From Wurfbainia villosa (Eukaryota > Streptophyta > Magnoliopsida > Zingiberales > Zingiberaceae): a stretch of DNA of 64,000 nucleotides. The DNA lies in assembly GCA_025175895.1 (NCBI GenBank), contig CM045989.1:19275928-19339927 (forward strand). Direction: 5' to 3'. Positions 1-10,191 of this stretch are shown piece after piece. Both the position numbers and the translations under genes were made by a program. The notes below the pieces were generated by a model. That model had not been told where the DNA came from. It made no database searches and saw only the letters and a program-made list of their open reading frames with translations. Position 1 is the stretch's first letter, and each line of letters begins with the position of its first letter.

Positions 1-73
1 ATCTCTAGAGGGATCTCATTTTTTCGCTGCTTAGTGCTTGTAAATGTTTCCAAGCGCGATAAGAATCCCTACA
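1..73 (+). repeat. 3' end of the 5' LTR of element D
   Basis: Positions 1-73 match 25755-25827 with few differences, and both end in CCCTACA. Here the end is followed by a PBS; at 25827 it is followed by unrelated sequence. This is the expected contrast between a 5' and a 3' LTR of one element. Confidence 0.85.
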
Positions 74-74
74 G

Positions 75-88
75 TGGTACCAGAGCCA
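75..88 (+). other. Primer binding site of element D
   Basis: TGGTACCAGAGCCA lies two bases after the LTR end. It differs at one base from the usual plant copia PBS TGGTATCAGAGCCA, complementary to the 3' end of initiator tRNA-Met, where minus-strand DNA synthesis is primed. Confidence 0.8.
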
Positions 89-208
89 CTTGTGAAAACA
101 ATGTTGGTGCAATCGGCCCAGGTCACGATTGACCAAGACTCGAGTTTGACTCGAGTGATGTTTTGATGTTTCGACAAAAACATATGACAATGTAATTGTC
201 ATGGGAAA

Positions 209-722
209 GTCCAAGTGGAACACTTGGCATTTGGTAAAGTCCAAGTCTTGAGTACTTGACATGAAAAATCCAAGTGGGACACTTGGCACATGAAAAGTCC
301 AAGCATGGGTCTTGGCAATGTAAAAGTCCAAGCATGGGTCTTGGCAATGTAAAGTCCAACATGGGTTGGCAAGGAAAGTCCAAGCATGGTCTTGGCATGA
401 AAAGTCCAACATGGGTTGGCAAGGAAAGTCCAAGTCTTGAGTACTTGGCATGAGAAGTCCAAGCATGGGTCTTGGCAAATGAGAAGTCCAAGCATGGGTC
501 TTGGCAAATGGAAAGTCCAAGCATGGGTCTTGGCATGGAAAGTCCAACATGGGTTGGCAAGGGAAAGTCCAAGCTTGAGTCTTGGCATTTGAGAAGTCCA
601 AGGGTTTGATATTGGCAGCGTAAAGTCCAAGCGGGAGTCTTGGCAGCATAAGACCAATGGTTGGCGGCGTAAAGTCCAAGCAGAGTCTTAGCGGCGTAAG
701 TCCAATGTGCCTTGGCGGTGTA
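209..722 (+). repeat. Hairpin minisatellite in LTR C, about 19 units of 20-29 bp
   Basis: About 19 degenerate tandem units with the pattern AAGTCCAAG-loop-CTTGGCA. Each unit is an inverted repeat, and the arm sequence varies in matched fashion between units: CCAAGTG with CACTTGG, CCAAGT with ACTTGG, CCAAG with CTTGG, CCAAC with GTTGG. Related units occur in the LTRs of I (about 44574-44680) and F (about 56215-56535, opposite strand). Long open frames through this stretch result from the repetition and are not genes. Confidence 0.85.
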
Positions 723-918
723 GACACCGTTAGCATGACATAGCCGAGGGAAGCACCTGGAGGCTAGCGCGATGGATGAACAAGTCATGGATGACTTGGA
801 GGGATCCGAGAGGCGTGAGGCTGATGGAGGTGGCTAGAAGGCTTAGGTCTAGGCTAAGGGTGGTCTAGCAAGTATGGGGGCACCATACTTTGGGTTAAAA
901 CCTCATCTTTGAGGTTGG

Positions 919-1398
919 CAGTCGACTGACATTATGGCCGGTTCGACTGCCGTGAGTCGACTTGAGTTCGACTGTCGTTTAAGAGCTGGAACTACTCTGG
1001 CGGCCTCATTGGAGCGATCGAGCGATGTCTCTGACGATCGTGCCAGTGCGATCAGCAGTTCAACCGCGAAACCTGAGAATGCTCCGTAGTCGATTGGCGA
1101 TCGACTGCGTATGATCACGCGCAATGTTTCTGATCGCAAGAGATCCGTTGGAACTTGTCCAACGTGGATTGAGTCGTTGTCTCATGACAACAGTGGCATC
1201 AGTCGACTGGGGACTTATGGCAGTCGACTGATAGGCGGAAATCCAGCCCGACGCAGGATAAAAGGGAGCTGTTCATGGAGATTGCGGCATCAGTTCTTTG
1301 GGAGCTTACTTGAGGTGATTTGAAGGCGATTTGCAGGTGCATTTCAGGGCCCTTCAACCTCATCCAAGCAACCAACAAGCAAAGCGCTCAAACCCTAG
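919..1398 (+). promoter_or_regulatory. Probable promoter region of LTR C
   Basis: Three exact copies of the palindrome CAGTCGACTG (919-928, 1200-1209, 1221-1230) and degenerate copies between them precede a TATA-like GGATAAAAGGG at 1257. A telo-box AAACCCTAG follows at 1390. The order matches the LTR of element I. The promoter role is inferred from position and motif, not shown. Confidence 0.5.
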
Positions 1399-2833
1399 TT
1401 TGTAAAGTGTTCTTTACATTTCCTTGTATTTTGCTTGTATTTTTGTGTATTACTTATTGTATGTTAGTAATATATGAGAGATGTCCTAAGGCAATCGCCT
1501 TATGTATGAACCATTTATATGATAAATGAAGATTCACTATTTGAGTATACATGTTTTATGTATTTGATTGGATCTTAAACTCATTTACTGAATGTCCACG
1601 ATACGATTCACAGCATGAGAGAATTTGTGATTGGATCACAACTAGTGAGTATCTCTACATGTGTAATTGTGATGTATCGGAATTATCCCTAGTCGATGAA
1701 TTGATGGATCTGGACACCATCAATTCTGTTGAGACTAGCACGAGGTATACTCCTTGGTGTATCCAAGCAGCTGATTCTCACTGGCTGGAGACATAGTGAT
1801 GTCCGGAGTTAATCGTGGATGCTAGTTATGGTAACTAGTTCATTGGGCTGACCAAGTAAGACTTCATATGGTTCTCTGCATATATAGATATGTCAATGAA
1901 GTTCTTACTGTGGCTTAAGTGCGATGTTCCTTTGACTTGCGGTATTCAAGTCATCTTGATCATGGAGACTTATGCTTTGACATCTTAAGCAAACATCTCC
2001 GAGGAGATGTGGACCCGGGATGATTGGGTATAAGTCGAAGTGATCGAAGGTGTTTGAATAGCCTATAAAGGATTCACCACTCCTTGCGAGGAGATGTATA
2101 CCCATGGCCTCTCGTCGGATTGTTACTAAAGTCTTTGGCCAAAGTATTACATGTTTAGAGTAAAGTACTCTTCGATACATGTGGAGTAACTAGAATCCGT
2201 AGGACGAGGAAATGATACTTGGGCTAGGTGTGACGTAGTCAGCCTAGTGGGGACTGACACAATAGACCATGTCCTGAACCAAGTGGGTATAAGATGAGTG
2301 AAGGGAATGGGGCACGATTCATTCGAGCTCGAAGGGTTTTGAAATAGTTCTCGGATCAACCGCTGATCTTTTGATTAATTGGGGATCATGATGTACTACT
2401 AGGTGCCACTCATGATCGTTCTATAATTAATGGTTAATTATAGACGGCCAACATAAACCGAGAACCTATTTGGTCACACGCACAACGAGTGTAATCCAAA
2501 GGATTTAAAACGAGCTTGAGAATGGGATTCTCAGACCGAGAGAAACTATGTTTGGTTGGACCAAACATAAAGTGAGCATGAAATTGTTTCAGTCGCAATG
2601 GAAGCGTGGATGGGCTGCGTCTTATGAAGACGTAATGGATGGACCAAAATGGTTTGGTTCTAATCCAATGGATGAGAATAAACCAAATGGTTTGGTTTAT
2701 ATTAAACGAATGAACCAAAGGTTGGTTCGGTTCGTTTTAACTTAAAATAAACCATCATGGTTTGGTTTATTTTAACTTATCTTAATGGAGCGGGTTAACG
2801 GGCTTTATGGATATGATCCATTAACCATTAAGA

Positions 2834-4107
2834 TGTTGGTGCAATGGGCACCAAAGTCGAACCGGTATTTTGATTATGGCAAAAGGCTCAATAGTTAAGG
2901 GTATATTTGTTATCTTACGAGCTCAATTAAGTGTGCAGAAATGCTAAAGTTGAGCGGAAGGTCTGCGACACCCGGTGGGAACCGAGGTGGTCGGGCAACG
3001 CCAGAGGGACTTCGGAGGAAGCCGAGGTACTCGGGTGAAGACCGGAAGCGAGGCTACAAGGTAAGCTCGTGTGAAAGCGAAGCAAGGTCGTTAAGCGTAG
3101 ATCCGACCCAATACCTCCAATGGAAGGTCTAGGTCGAGATCAGATGGTTAGAACCATCGTACTTTATATTTTAAGCTAACTTGTCTTTGCGGTCCAAAAC
3201 CCTTTGACCGATCGTCTACTACAATCAAGCTGCTAGTCTAGTTCCAAACCTCGAGAATCGGACAGGGGTGAATTTGGACTTGACTCGTGTTTTGGTACAA
3301 AGGGTGATGTGGCATCAAGTTGGACATCCAAACCATCACCAAGCTTGGACCTCATCCTTGAGTTGGCGTGAAGGCCTCCTTGAGGTGGCACAAGATGGTT
3401 GGCTCCCTTGATGTGGCACAAGTTGGATGGCTTCTTCTTCTTGGCGTGAAGGCCTCCTTGAGGTGGCACAAGATGGTTGGCTCCCATGATGTGGCACAAG
3501 TTGGATGGCTTCTTCTTCTTGGCGTGAAGGCTTCCTTGAGGTGGCACAAGGTGGTTGGATGAAACACCTCATCCTTGAGTTGGGATAAGAACCTCACCTT
3601 GGACACTACCTATGTCTAAATTCATAGATCAATATCCATAAATAGACATGTTCAAGCCAAGCAAATAACAAGAATTCTAGAGCTCTCAACACGCCGTCGT
3701 AACGCCGCTACTACTACTCACATTTGCTACGACGAAGTGCCGCCGACAACGAAAGCTACATCTTCTACTTATAAGAGTTGTCGGTATATTTATTTAAGTT
3801 CTACTTCTTTAAATTGTCTTTGTGCTTTAATCGTAACAAGGAAAGGGGAGTGTCCTTTGCCTTGATTTCTTTTGTAATCGTTGCTCCTACCTCCAACGAG
3901 GAGGAGTGGTTTTAGTGAATTGCCCTCCGTGCGTGATCAAGGATCACTAGGGCCGTGGATTAGCAATCGAAAGATTGTGAACCACGAAAATATCTTGTCT
4001 ACTTTATATTTCAGCTGTGCACTCTCTACTTGCTTTTACTTATTGCAAAAGTTTTTAACGACATCGTATCGCTATTCACCCCCTCTAGCGACACTTTCGA
4101 TCCAACA
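2834..4107 (+). repeat. 5' LTR of element B
   Basis: 1274 bp, from TGTTGGTGCAATGGGC to GATCCAACA, repeated at 8051-9337. It ends in the CACCCCCTCTAGCG block also seen in the LTRs of C, I, F and L. It contains a 78-bp tandem repeat at about 3365-3555. Confidence 0.92.
3365..3555 (+). repeat. 78-bp tandem repeat in B LTR, about 2.4 copies
   Basis: The unit starts GGCGTGAAGGCCTCCTTGAG and is repeated every 78 bp. The same array is in the 3' LTR at about 8583-8773. Because 78 is a multiple of three, several frames stay open and give repetitive false proteins on both strands. Confidence 0.85.
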
Positions 4108-4108
4108 A

Positions 4109-4123
4109 TTGGTATCGAGGCGC
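4109..4123 (+). other. Atypical primer binding site of element B
   Basis: TTGGTATCGAGGCGC follows the LTR end by one base. It resembles the tRNA-Met site TTGGTATCAGAGC, but GA is changed around the centre. The position supports a PBS; the exact primer is uncertain. Confidence 0.6.
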
Positions 4124-4472
4124 TAAGATTCGTGAAACCACCAATCTAGCTTTGTTTTCTTTTTTACAGATTTTTTATTTATTTATTTCTGTTTTCGTAT
4201 AATTATTTCACTTGCTTATCTTCTCCTACATATAGAATTGCATTAGAGGCTTTAGGATCCGGATAAGGTTGTCCTTCGGGTTAGATCCCGAGTAAGGTTG
4301 TCCTCCGGAACTTCAACGACATTCGCATTTGATTGTTTATTTCTTTTTGCAAGTTACATTTTATATATCTTTTTTTACTTCCCGCACTACTAATCCAAGA
4401 CGAAAGTCTTGGAATATTCTTTCCGTGTGTGTTTTGCAAGATCCTTTTCTTCGTTCTTCTTCTTGTTTTTAA

Positions 4473-5834
4473 ATGGACCATCTCGAAGGGTTTTAGCATC
4501 CGCCCCCGCTTTACAACGGTAATGACTTTCCTTATTGGAAGGGTCGGATGGAATGCTTTCTTAAAACCCAAATCGAGATGTGGATCGTAATCAAACCGGT
4601 TTCACACTTCCTAATGAAGATGGTGAATCTTTGGTTCGATCAATGGTCAAATTCCATGAAAAACAAGTAGAAGCCGATGCCAAGGCAACTCAAATCTTGC
4701 AATGTGGGTTGTCCAAGGAAGAGCTCAACCGCGTCGGCCCCTTCATTAGTGCAAAGGACTTATGGACCAAGCTAGTGGAACTACACGAAGGCACCGGCGA
4801 CACGAAGGTATGTAAAGAGATTTACTTTTAAATAAATTGTATAACTTGAAAATGCAGGAAAAGCGAGACCGACTCAACTACATGCTCGTATCCAAGACAT
4901 CGTCAACCAACTCCATGCCATCGGACAAAGGTCGAGAATCGCGACCTTATCGTATTCTCTTAACTCGTTTCCTAGGACCACCTTGTGGGCATCCATGGTC
5001 GATGCCTACAAGGTCTCCAAGGACCTTTCTAAAATTAGGTTAGGCAATTGTTTTGAACTTGAATTACATGAGCAAACTAACGTGGTCCAGGCCGAGAAGA
5101 GTATTGCGTTAGTTGCAAGTTCCAAGAAGAAGAAGCCCGCAAGCAAGCCACCCCCGGAGGAAGAAGACGATATCCAAGCTCTAATGGCCAAGCCGACCGA
5201 GCACGACTCCGAAACCGAAGAAGAGTCCGAGTCCGAATCCGATGATGAGCTTCCATTCAAGACAAGCCACGGATCCGTCTCCGGTTCAAAAGAATCATTA
5301 AGGGTAAGTCGGTCGTTACTTAATACTTTGTATGGTGCAATTAAATTTTTAAATAAGAAACTAGCTAAGTCCGAGTCCAAGGTCGAGACCCTAATTGAGG
5401 AGGTTAACCTCCTCAAACATGAGGTCTCCCTAACCTCTTCGACTACTCGTATTCAAGAGGAGGACTCAACTCAAGTTGAAAAGCTTGAAGTTGAGAACTC
5501 GCTTTTGAAAACACAAGTCGAAGACCTTAGGAACACGTTGGAAAGGTTCACTTTGGGATCCAAGGGACTTGACCTCTTACTTGGATCACAAAGGGCCGTG
5601 TACAACAAGGCCGGACTCGGGTTTAACTCAAATACAACCAATAAGTCATATATGTCTATAGTAAACCAACATAAGAAAAATGTCCAAGCATGGGTCCCTA
5701 AGACCACTTTGATTTCAACTTTAGGATCTAACATGTATTGGGTTCCCAAGGACCAAATTCATTATGTGAATAGACCCACTCGATTCAATGGTCCAGGTGG
5801 AGCCAATACAAAATGTATTTTTGTTAAGTCTTAG
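4473..5834 (+). pseudogene. Gag remnant of element B
   Basis: Copia capsid (Gag) remnant. It starts at an ATG at 4473 followed quickly by a stop. The hallmark FPYWKGRMECFL is read in one frame, then the frame shifts. Segments near 4580-4831 (capsid core, ending LVELHEGTGDTK) and 4983-5834 remain open. The last 283 codons have acidic Glu/Ser runs, a long coiled coil (about residues 120-185), and the C-terminal AVYNKAGLG and WVPK motifs also found in F. No CCHC zinc knuckle is visible, unlike F, where it precedes the acidic region. At least two frameshifts and one early stop mean no functional Gag can be made. Confidence 0.8.
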
Positions 5835-6325
5835 AAATTGCATGCTTAGTTTTTCCTTTATTTTTAGAATGGTTAGATAGGACTCATAACCAACTAAAAT
5901 CCTGCGAAAAGATTGAGCCTCTTTGAGCCTCTTTTCAAAAATAAATCAACTAAAATCCTACGAAAAGATTGAGCCTCGGGGAGCCTCTTTTCAAAAATAA
6001 CTAGTTAGACCAAGATGTAGTCTCAAGTAAGTCGAGTTATCAATTTCTTGAAATTAGCTTTGTCTAAGGAAGTGGTCGTTGTTCGGATACTAGAAGGCCT
6101 CTGTGCCTCGCCACGACTGAAGCTAATCTCTTGAAAAGATTACTTGATGAGCTTAGACTAAATCGAATCTAACCTAATGTTGGTTAATTTAAATTCATTA
6201 AAATTAATCAAGTAAAATTGAAAGTCATCTCACAGTAACACATAGGAATAACATGTTTTGATCATGTAGATATTGGTGAGATGATTTAGGTTTAAAAACT
6301 TACAAACAACCCTTTAGTAATTCCA
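5835..6325 (+). repeat. Non-coding junction in B with a 56-bp tandem duplication
   Basis: This stretch stands where protease, GAG-pre-integrase and integrase should be. It holds no recognisable domain. A 56-bp unit beginning CAACTAAAATCCT is present twice (5891-5946 and 5947-6002) with small differences. The rest is AT-rich with no assignable content. Confidence 0.7.
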
Positions 6326-7065
6326 TTGATCCTACACATAAGAGTCGAAGAAACCATTAATATAGTTTTCGACGAAGGACACGAACCCGTTCAATCCTTA
6401 ACAAAACCAACTAGCAAATCAACTTATAGCGAACCCGACTCTGATCTTGAACTTGAATCTCGTCCTAACCCAAGACATCCTATCGACCAAGTGATAGAAG
6501 ACTCTAACCCAAGTCAAACTAGAACTCACCCAAGTCATCCTATCAATCAAGTTATAGGTGATCCAAAATTAGGGGTTCGAACTAGAGCTTCATACCGAAA
6601 CCTTAGTCAAATCTCGTTAATTTCCAAAATCGAACCCAAAACTATTGAACAAGCACTTCTTGATCCCGACTGGATTATTGCTATGCAAGAAGAGCTAGCT
6701 CAATTCACTAGAAATGAAGTCTGGGAATTAGTACCACCACCTAAAGAAAAATCAATTATTGGTGGGTATTTCGAAATAAACTTGATGATAAAGGTGAAGT
6801 AGTTAGAAATAAAGCCAGGTTAGTCGCAAAAGGGTTTAGTCAAGTCGAAGGTTTAGATTACGATGAGACCTACGCCCCCGTAGCAAGACTAGAGTCCATC
6901 CGAATGTTGTTAGCATATGCTGCACATCGAGGTTTTAAATTGTTTCAAATGGATGTCAAGTCGGCATTTTTGAATGGATACATTAAGGAAGAAGTTTACG
7001 TCAGTCAACCTCCCGGATTCGAAAATCTAGATAAACCTGACCATGTCCTTAGACTTAAGATTTGA
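6326..7065 (+). pseudogene. Reverse transcriptase fragment of element B
   Basis: The 5' half of copia RT. The first open segment ends near 6802 after the conserved DPDWIIAMQEELAQF and NEVWELV motifs. After a frameshift, from about 6800, the frame reads ARLVAKGFSQVEG, DYDETYAPVARLESIR and QMDVKSAFLNGYIKEEVYV. It stops at TGA 7063-7065 just before the LYGLKQAPRAW region. The palm segment with YVDD is absent, so the enzyme would be inactive. Sequence agrees closely with the RT of F. Confidence 0.85.
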
Positions 7066-7137
7066 AACATTTATACCGTAGAAACATGTAAAGAGAGATA
7101 TAGTAGATTTTCTTTGCTCGATGTTTAGTATGCGATG

Positions 7138-7281
7138 GTTAGTGCGAGGAAGCAGCATTGCGTTGCCTTATCTACCACCGAAGCCGAATACGTTGCGATG
7201 GGTGAGTGTGTCTCTCAGCTCCTGTGGATGAAGCACACTCTCCAAGACTTTAGCTTAATCTTTAACAACATTAAAAGTTAG
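7138..7281 (+). pseudogene. RNase H fragment of element B
   Basis: One frame reads ARKQHCVALSTTEAEYVAMG and then SQLLWMKHTL, the middle of copia RNase H including the glutamate of TTEAEY. The flanking catalytic aspartates are missing. The join to the RT fragment at about 7065 removes the RT palm, thumb and connection and the first part of RNase H. Confidence 0.82.
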
Positions 7282-7495
7282 GTATGTGCGTAATAGAGTA
7301 GGATTTAAATTTTTCTATATATGTACTCTATTTTTGCTTCTTTTTATGAAATTAGCCTAAGTCTTATCTTAGAAATCATATTGGGAACTTGCTTGGACTT
7401 ACAAACCCTAAAATATATTTACAAACTTTTTGAGTTAAGGCAAAAGGGGGAGAAAGTCACAAAAGTAACCAAAATTAAAGGGGAAGAAAGTAAAC

Positions 7496-7820
7496 AAAAT
7501 TATTACCTTTTATATTAAGTAATTCCGTTTACTTAAGCAACTATTAAGGGGGAGTAAAAATTGTTGGGAGTATGGGGAATACAATCAAAGTCCCACATTG
7601 GTAAGACATGGAAAAGATCATGTGCTTATAAGAAAAAAGATATCTCCATTGGCATGGGCCCAAAGTGGACAATATCATACCATTGTGGAGATATGTGGAT
7701 CTTATATGCACTAACAAAAATTATTTTTCAAGAACTCAAAATTATTACCTTTTATATTAAGTAATTCCGTTTACTTAAGCAACTATTAAGGGGGAGTAAA
7801 AATTATTTTTCAAGAACTCA
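7496..7820 (+). repeat. Duplicated 3' segment of B, first copy split by a solo LTR
   Basis: A segment of about 82 bp beginning AAATTATTACCTTTTATATT and ending CAAGAACTCA occurs twice in tandem. The first copy is split by the 155-bp solo LTR at 7562-7716; the second runs about 7738-7820. Both contain a purine run AAGGGGGAG, so a polypurine-like tract was duplicated. Confidence 0.7.
7562..7716 (+). mobile_element. 155-bp solo LTR of a small (TRIM-like) element, TSD aaaat
   Basis: Starts TGTTGGGAGTATGGGG, ends CACTAACA, and is flanked by aaaat at 7557-7561 and 7717-7721. It includes AAGTCCCACATTGG, a motif common near the start of short plant LTRs, and a TATA-like CTTATAAG. There is no coding capacity. 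The size fits a TRIM or other small non-autonomous LTR element reduced to one LTR. Confidence 0.75.
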
Positions 7821-7885
7821 CCTTCGGTCAAGGGGGAGGTTACCTCAAAGGGGAGAACTTGAAACAATAATATTTCTCACTCATG

Positions 7886-7996
7886 CTTAATCTTTATGCT
7901 AGCTCATTCATATTTAATCATTATGCTAGCTCATTCATATTTAATCTTTATGCTAGCTCATTCATGCTTAATCATTATGCTAGCTTACTGTTATGC
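7886..7996 (+). repeat. 27-bp tandem repeat near the 3' end of B
   Basis: About four units of TTAATCATTATGCTAGCTCA plus TTCATAT (27 bp), alternating ATCATT and ATCTTT. It lies between the pol remnant and the polypurine tract. Function unknown. Confidence 0.75.
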
Positions 7997-8050
7997 TTAA
8001 TTTTTCCTTAACTTTTGTGTCGGTTTGCCATGAATCAAAAAGGGGGAGAT

Positions 8051-9337
8051 TGTTGGTGCAGTGGGCACCAAAGTCGAACCGGTATTTTGATTATGGCAAA
8101 AGGCTCAATAGTTAAGGGTATATTTGTTATCTTACGAGCTCAATTAAGTGTGCAGAAATGCTAAAGTTGAGCGGAAGGTCTGCGACACCCGGTGGGAACC
8201 GAGGTGGTCGGGCAACGCCAGAGGGACTTCGGAGGAAGCCGAGGTACTCGGGTGAAGACCGGAAGCGAGGCTACAAGGTAAGCTCGTGTGAAAGCGAAGC
8301 AAGGTCGTTAAGCGTAGATCCGACCCAATACCTTCAATGGAAGGTCTAGGTCGAGATCAGATGGTTAGAACCATCGTACTTTATATTTTAAGCTAACTTG
8401 TACTGCAGTCCAAAACCCTTTGACCAGTCGTCTACTACAGTCAACTGCTAGTCTAGTTCCAGCCTCGAGAATCGCTGGACAGGGGGTGAATTTGGACTTG
8501 ACTCGTGTTTTGGTACAAAGGGTGATGTGGCATCAAGGTGGACATCCAAACCATCACCAAGCTTGGACCTCATCCTTGAGTTGGCGTGAAGGCCTCCTTG
8601 AGGTGGCACAAGATGGTTGGCTCCCTTGATGTGGCACAAGTTGGATGGCTTCTTCTTCTTGGCGTGAAGGCCTCCTTGAGGTGGCACAAGATGGTTGGCT
8701 CCCATGATGTGGCACAAGTTGGATGGCTTCTTCTTCTTGGCGTGAAGGCTTCCTTGAGGTGGCACAAGGTGGTTGGTTGAAACACCTCATCCTTGTGTTG
8801 GGATAAGAACCTCACCTTGGACACTACCTATGTCTAAATTCATAGATCAATATCCATAAATAGACATGTTCAAGCCAAGCAAACAAAAAGAATTCAAGAG
8901 CTCTCAACACGCCGTCGTAACGCCGCTACTACTACTCACATTTGCTACGACGAAGTGCCGCCGACAACGAAAGCTACATCTTCTACTTATAAGAGTTGTC
9001 GGTATATTTATTTAAGTTCTACTTCTTTAAATTGTCTTTGTGCTTTAATCGTAACAAGGAAAGGGGGAGTGTCCCTTTGCCTTGATTTCTTTTTGTAATC
9101 GTTGCTCCTACCTCCAACGAGGAGGAGTGGTTTTAGTGAATTGCCCTCCGTACGTGATCAAGGATCACTAGGGCCGTGGATTAGCAATCGAAAGATTGTG
9201 AACCACGTAAAAATATCTTGTCTACTTTATATTTCCGCTGTGCACTCTCTACTTGCTTTTTACTTATTGCAAAAGTTTTTTAACGACATCGTATCGCTAT
9301 TCACCCCCCCCCCTCTAGCGACACTTTCGATCCAACA
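8051..9337 (+). repeat. 3' LTR of element B with preceding polypurine tract
   Basis: 1287 bp, nearly identical to 2834-4107, with short indels such as the longer C run near 9303-9313. The tract AAAAAGGGGGAGAT at about 8037-8050 is the plus-strand primer site and has a counterpart in F. It is followed by A's LTR, resuming with the duplicated taaga. Confidence 0.92.
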
Positions 9338-10191
9338 TAAGAGAATTAGTTCTCTATAAAATAGGGCTTAAACCCTAACCCTAACACCCAATGAAGAGTT
9401 GCCGCCCAACATAGAGTTGCCGCCCACCCTTGTTGGTGAATTCGGCGCCCAACCCTAAGTGGCCGCCGCCCATCCTTTGTGCCGCCGTCCAAGTCATTGC
9501 CGGTGACCAAGCTTCAGCCGGTGAACCTCCGGCGACCCTCCGGTGATCCCCTATAGGTTTGGCATCAAGGTGAGGTTTTTCTTTCCATGGTTGGCCGGCG
9601 CCTATATCCTCCACCAAGCTGTCCAGTTTTCTGGACAGCTTCTTCTCCTCTCGTCGGAGCGTCGTTTGGACGACGGTTAGTGCTCCGACAGCGGCTAACT
9701 TACCAGGGATTTGATCTCCGGTAATCCTCTGAGGTGGAGGACGAAGGATTCGTCAAACGGTTGACGAATACCTCTCCGGAGAAGCGAGTTTTGAGAACTC
9801 GTTTTTGATCCGAATTTGGATTCGGATCGTGATCATCTCTCGATCACGTCGTCTTCAACATGAGGCTAGTAACCCGTACAAAGACGAAGCTCGTGACTTA
9901 GCGAAGTCATCCCGAGGAGCTCGGCGTGGATACGGATAGAGACGATTCTTACGAGGATCGTTCCGGTTGATGTCGTTCCCGCTACACGTCATACGGAAGG
10001 TATAACGTAGTTTAATTTCCTTTTATTGCAATTTTAATTTACGGTTATGTCTACACTTGTTGTAATAGCATGCGTGTTTTGTGTGTGTTGTAATAAATAG
10101 GAGTATTTATTATTTTTATTGCTTCCGCTGTGCTCATGTTTACGAAACATGATCGAACACACACCTGCCTTGTGATCTTTGAAACCCAACA

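Larger units (their letters stand above)
2834..9337 (+). mobile_element. Copia element B, internally deleted, TSD taaga
   Basis: A 6504-bp element inserted in A's 5' LTR. Left LTR 2834-4107, right LTR 8051-9337, target duplications taaga at 2829-2833 and 9338-9342, and a purine tract just before the 3' LTR. The interior keeps a broken gag, the first half of RT and a small RNaseH piece. Protease, integrase and the RT YVDD segment are missing. The gag resembles that of F (AVYNKAGLG and WVPK motifs), so they belong to related families. The LTRs are nearly identical, so the deleted form probably moved using proteins from another copy. Confidence 0.9.
1462..10191 (+). repeat. 5' LTR of element A, interrupted by element B
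   Basis: The LTR occupies 1462-2833 and resumes at 9343-10191 after B and B's duplicated taaga, giving about 2221 bp against 2217 bp for the 3' LTR. A TATA-like TCTATAAAATAG lies near 9352, followed by telo-box sequence AAACCCTAACCCTAAC near 9370. Several TTGCCGCCCA motifs follow. The LTR ends AACCCAACA directly before the PBS. Short open frames in it have no recognisable product. Confidence 0.88.

Noticed and set aside
5..788. Overlapping minus-strand open frames of 152 to 243 codons
   Set aside because: They run through the hairpin minisatellite of LTR C; three frames are open at once and the proteins are repetitive with no domain.
3233..3606. Repetitive open frames on both strands (also at 8448-8824)
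   Set aside because: They come from a 78-bp (26-codon) tandem repeat in the LTR of B; the frame stays open because of the period.
7886..7996. Regularly spaced repeats resembling a CRISPR array (also other arrays)
   Set aside because: Units are contiguous, degenerate and without unique spacers, in a plant retrotransposon context; no cas genes.
9369..9390. Telomere-like AAACCCTAACCCTAAC
   Set aside because: Only about two units, repeated in both LTRs of A and seen in other LTRs near TATA; not an interstitial telomere array.
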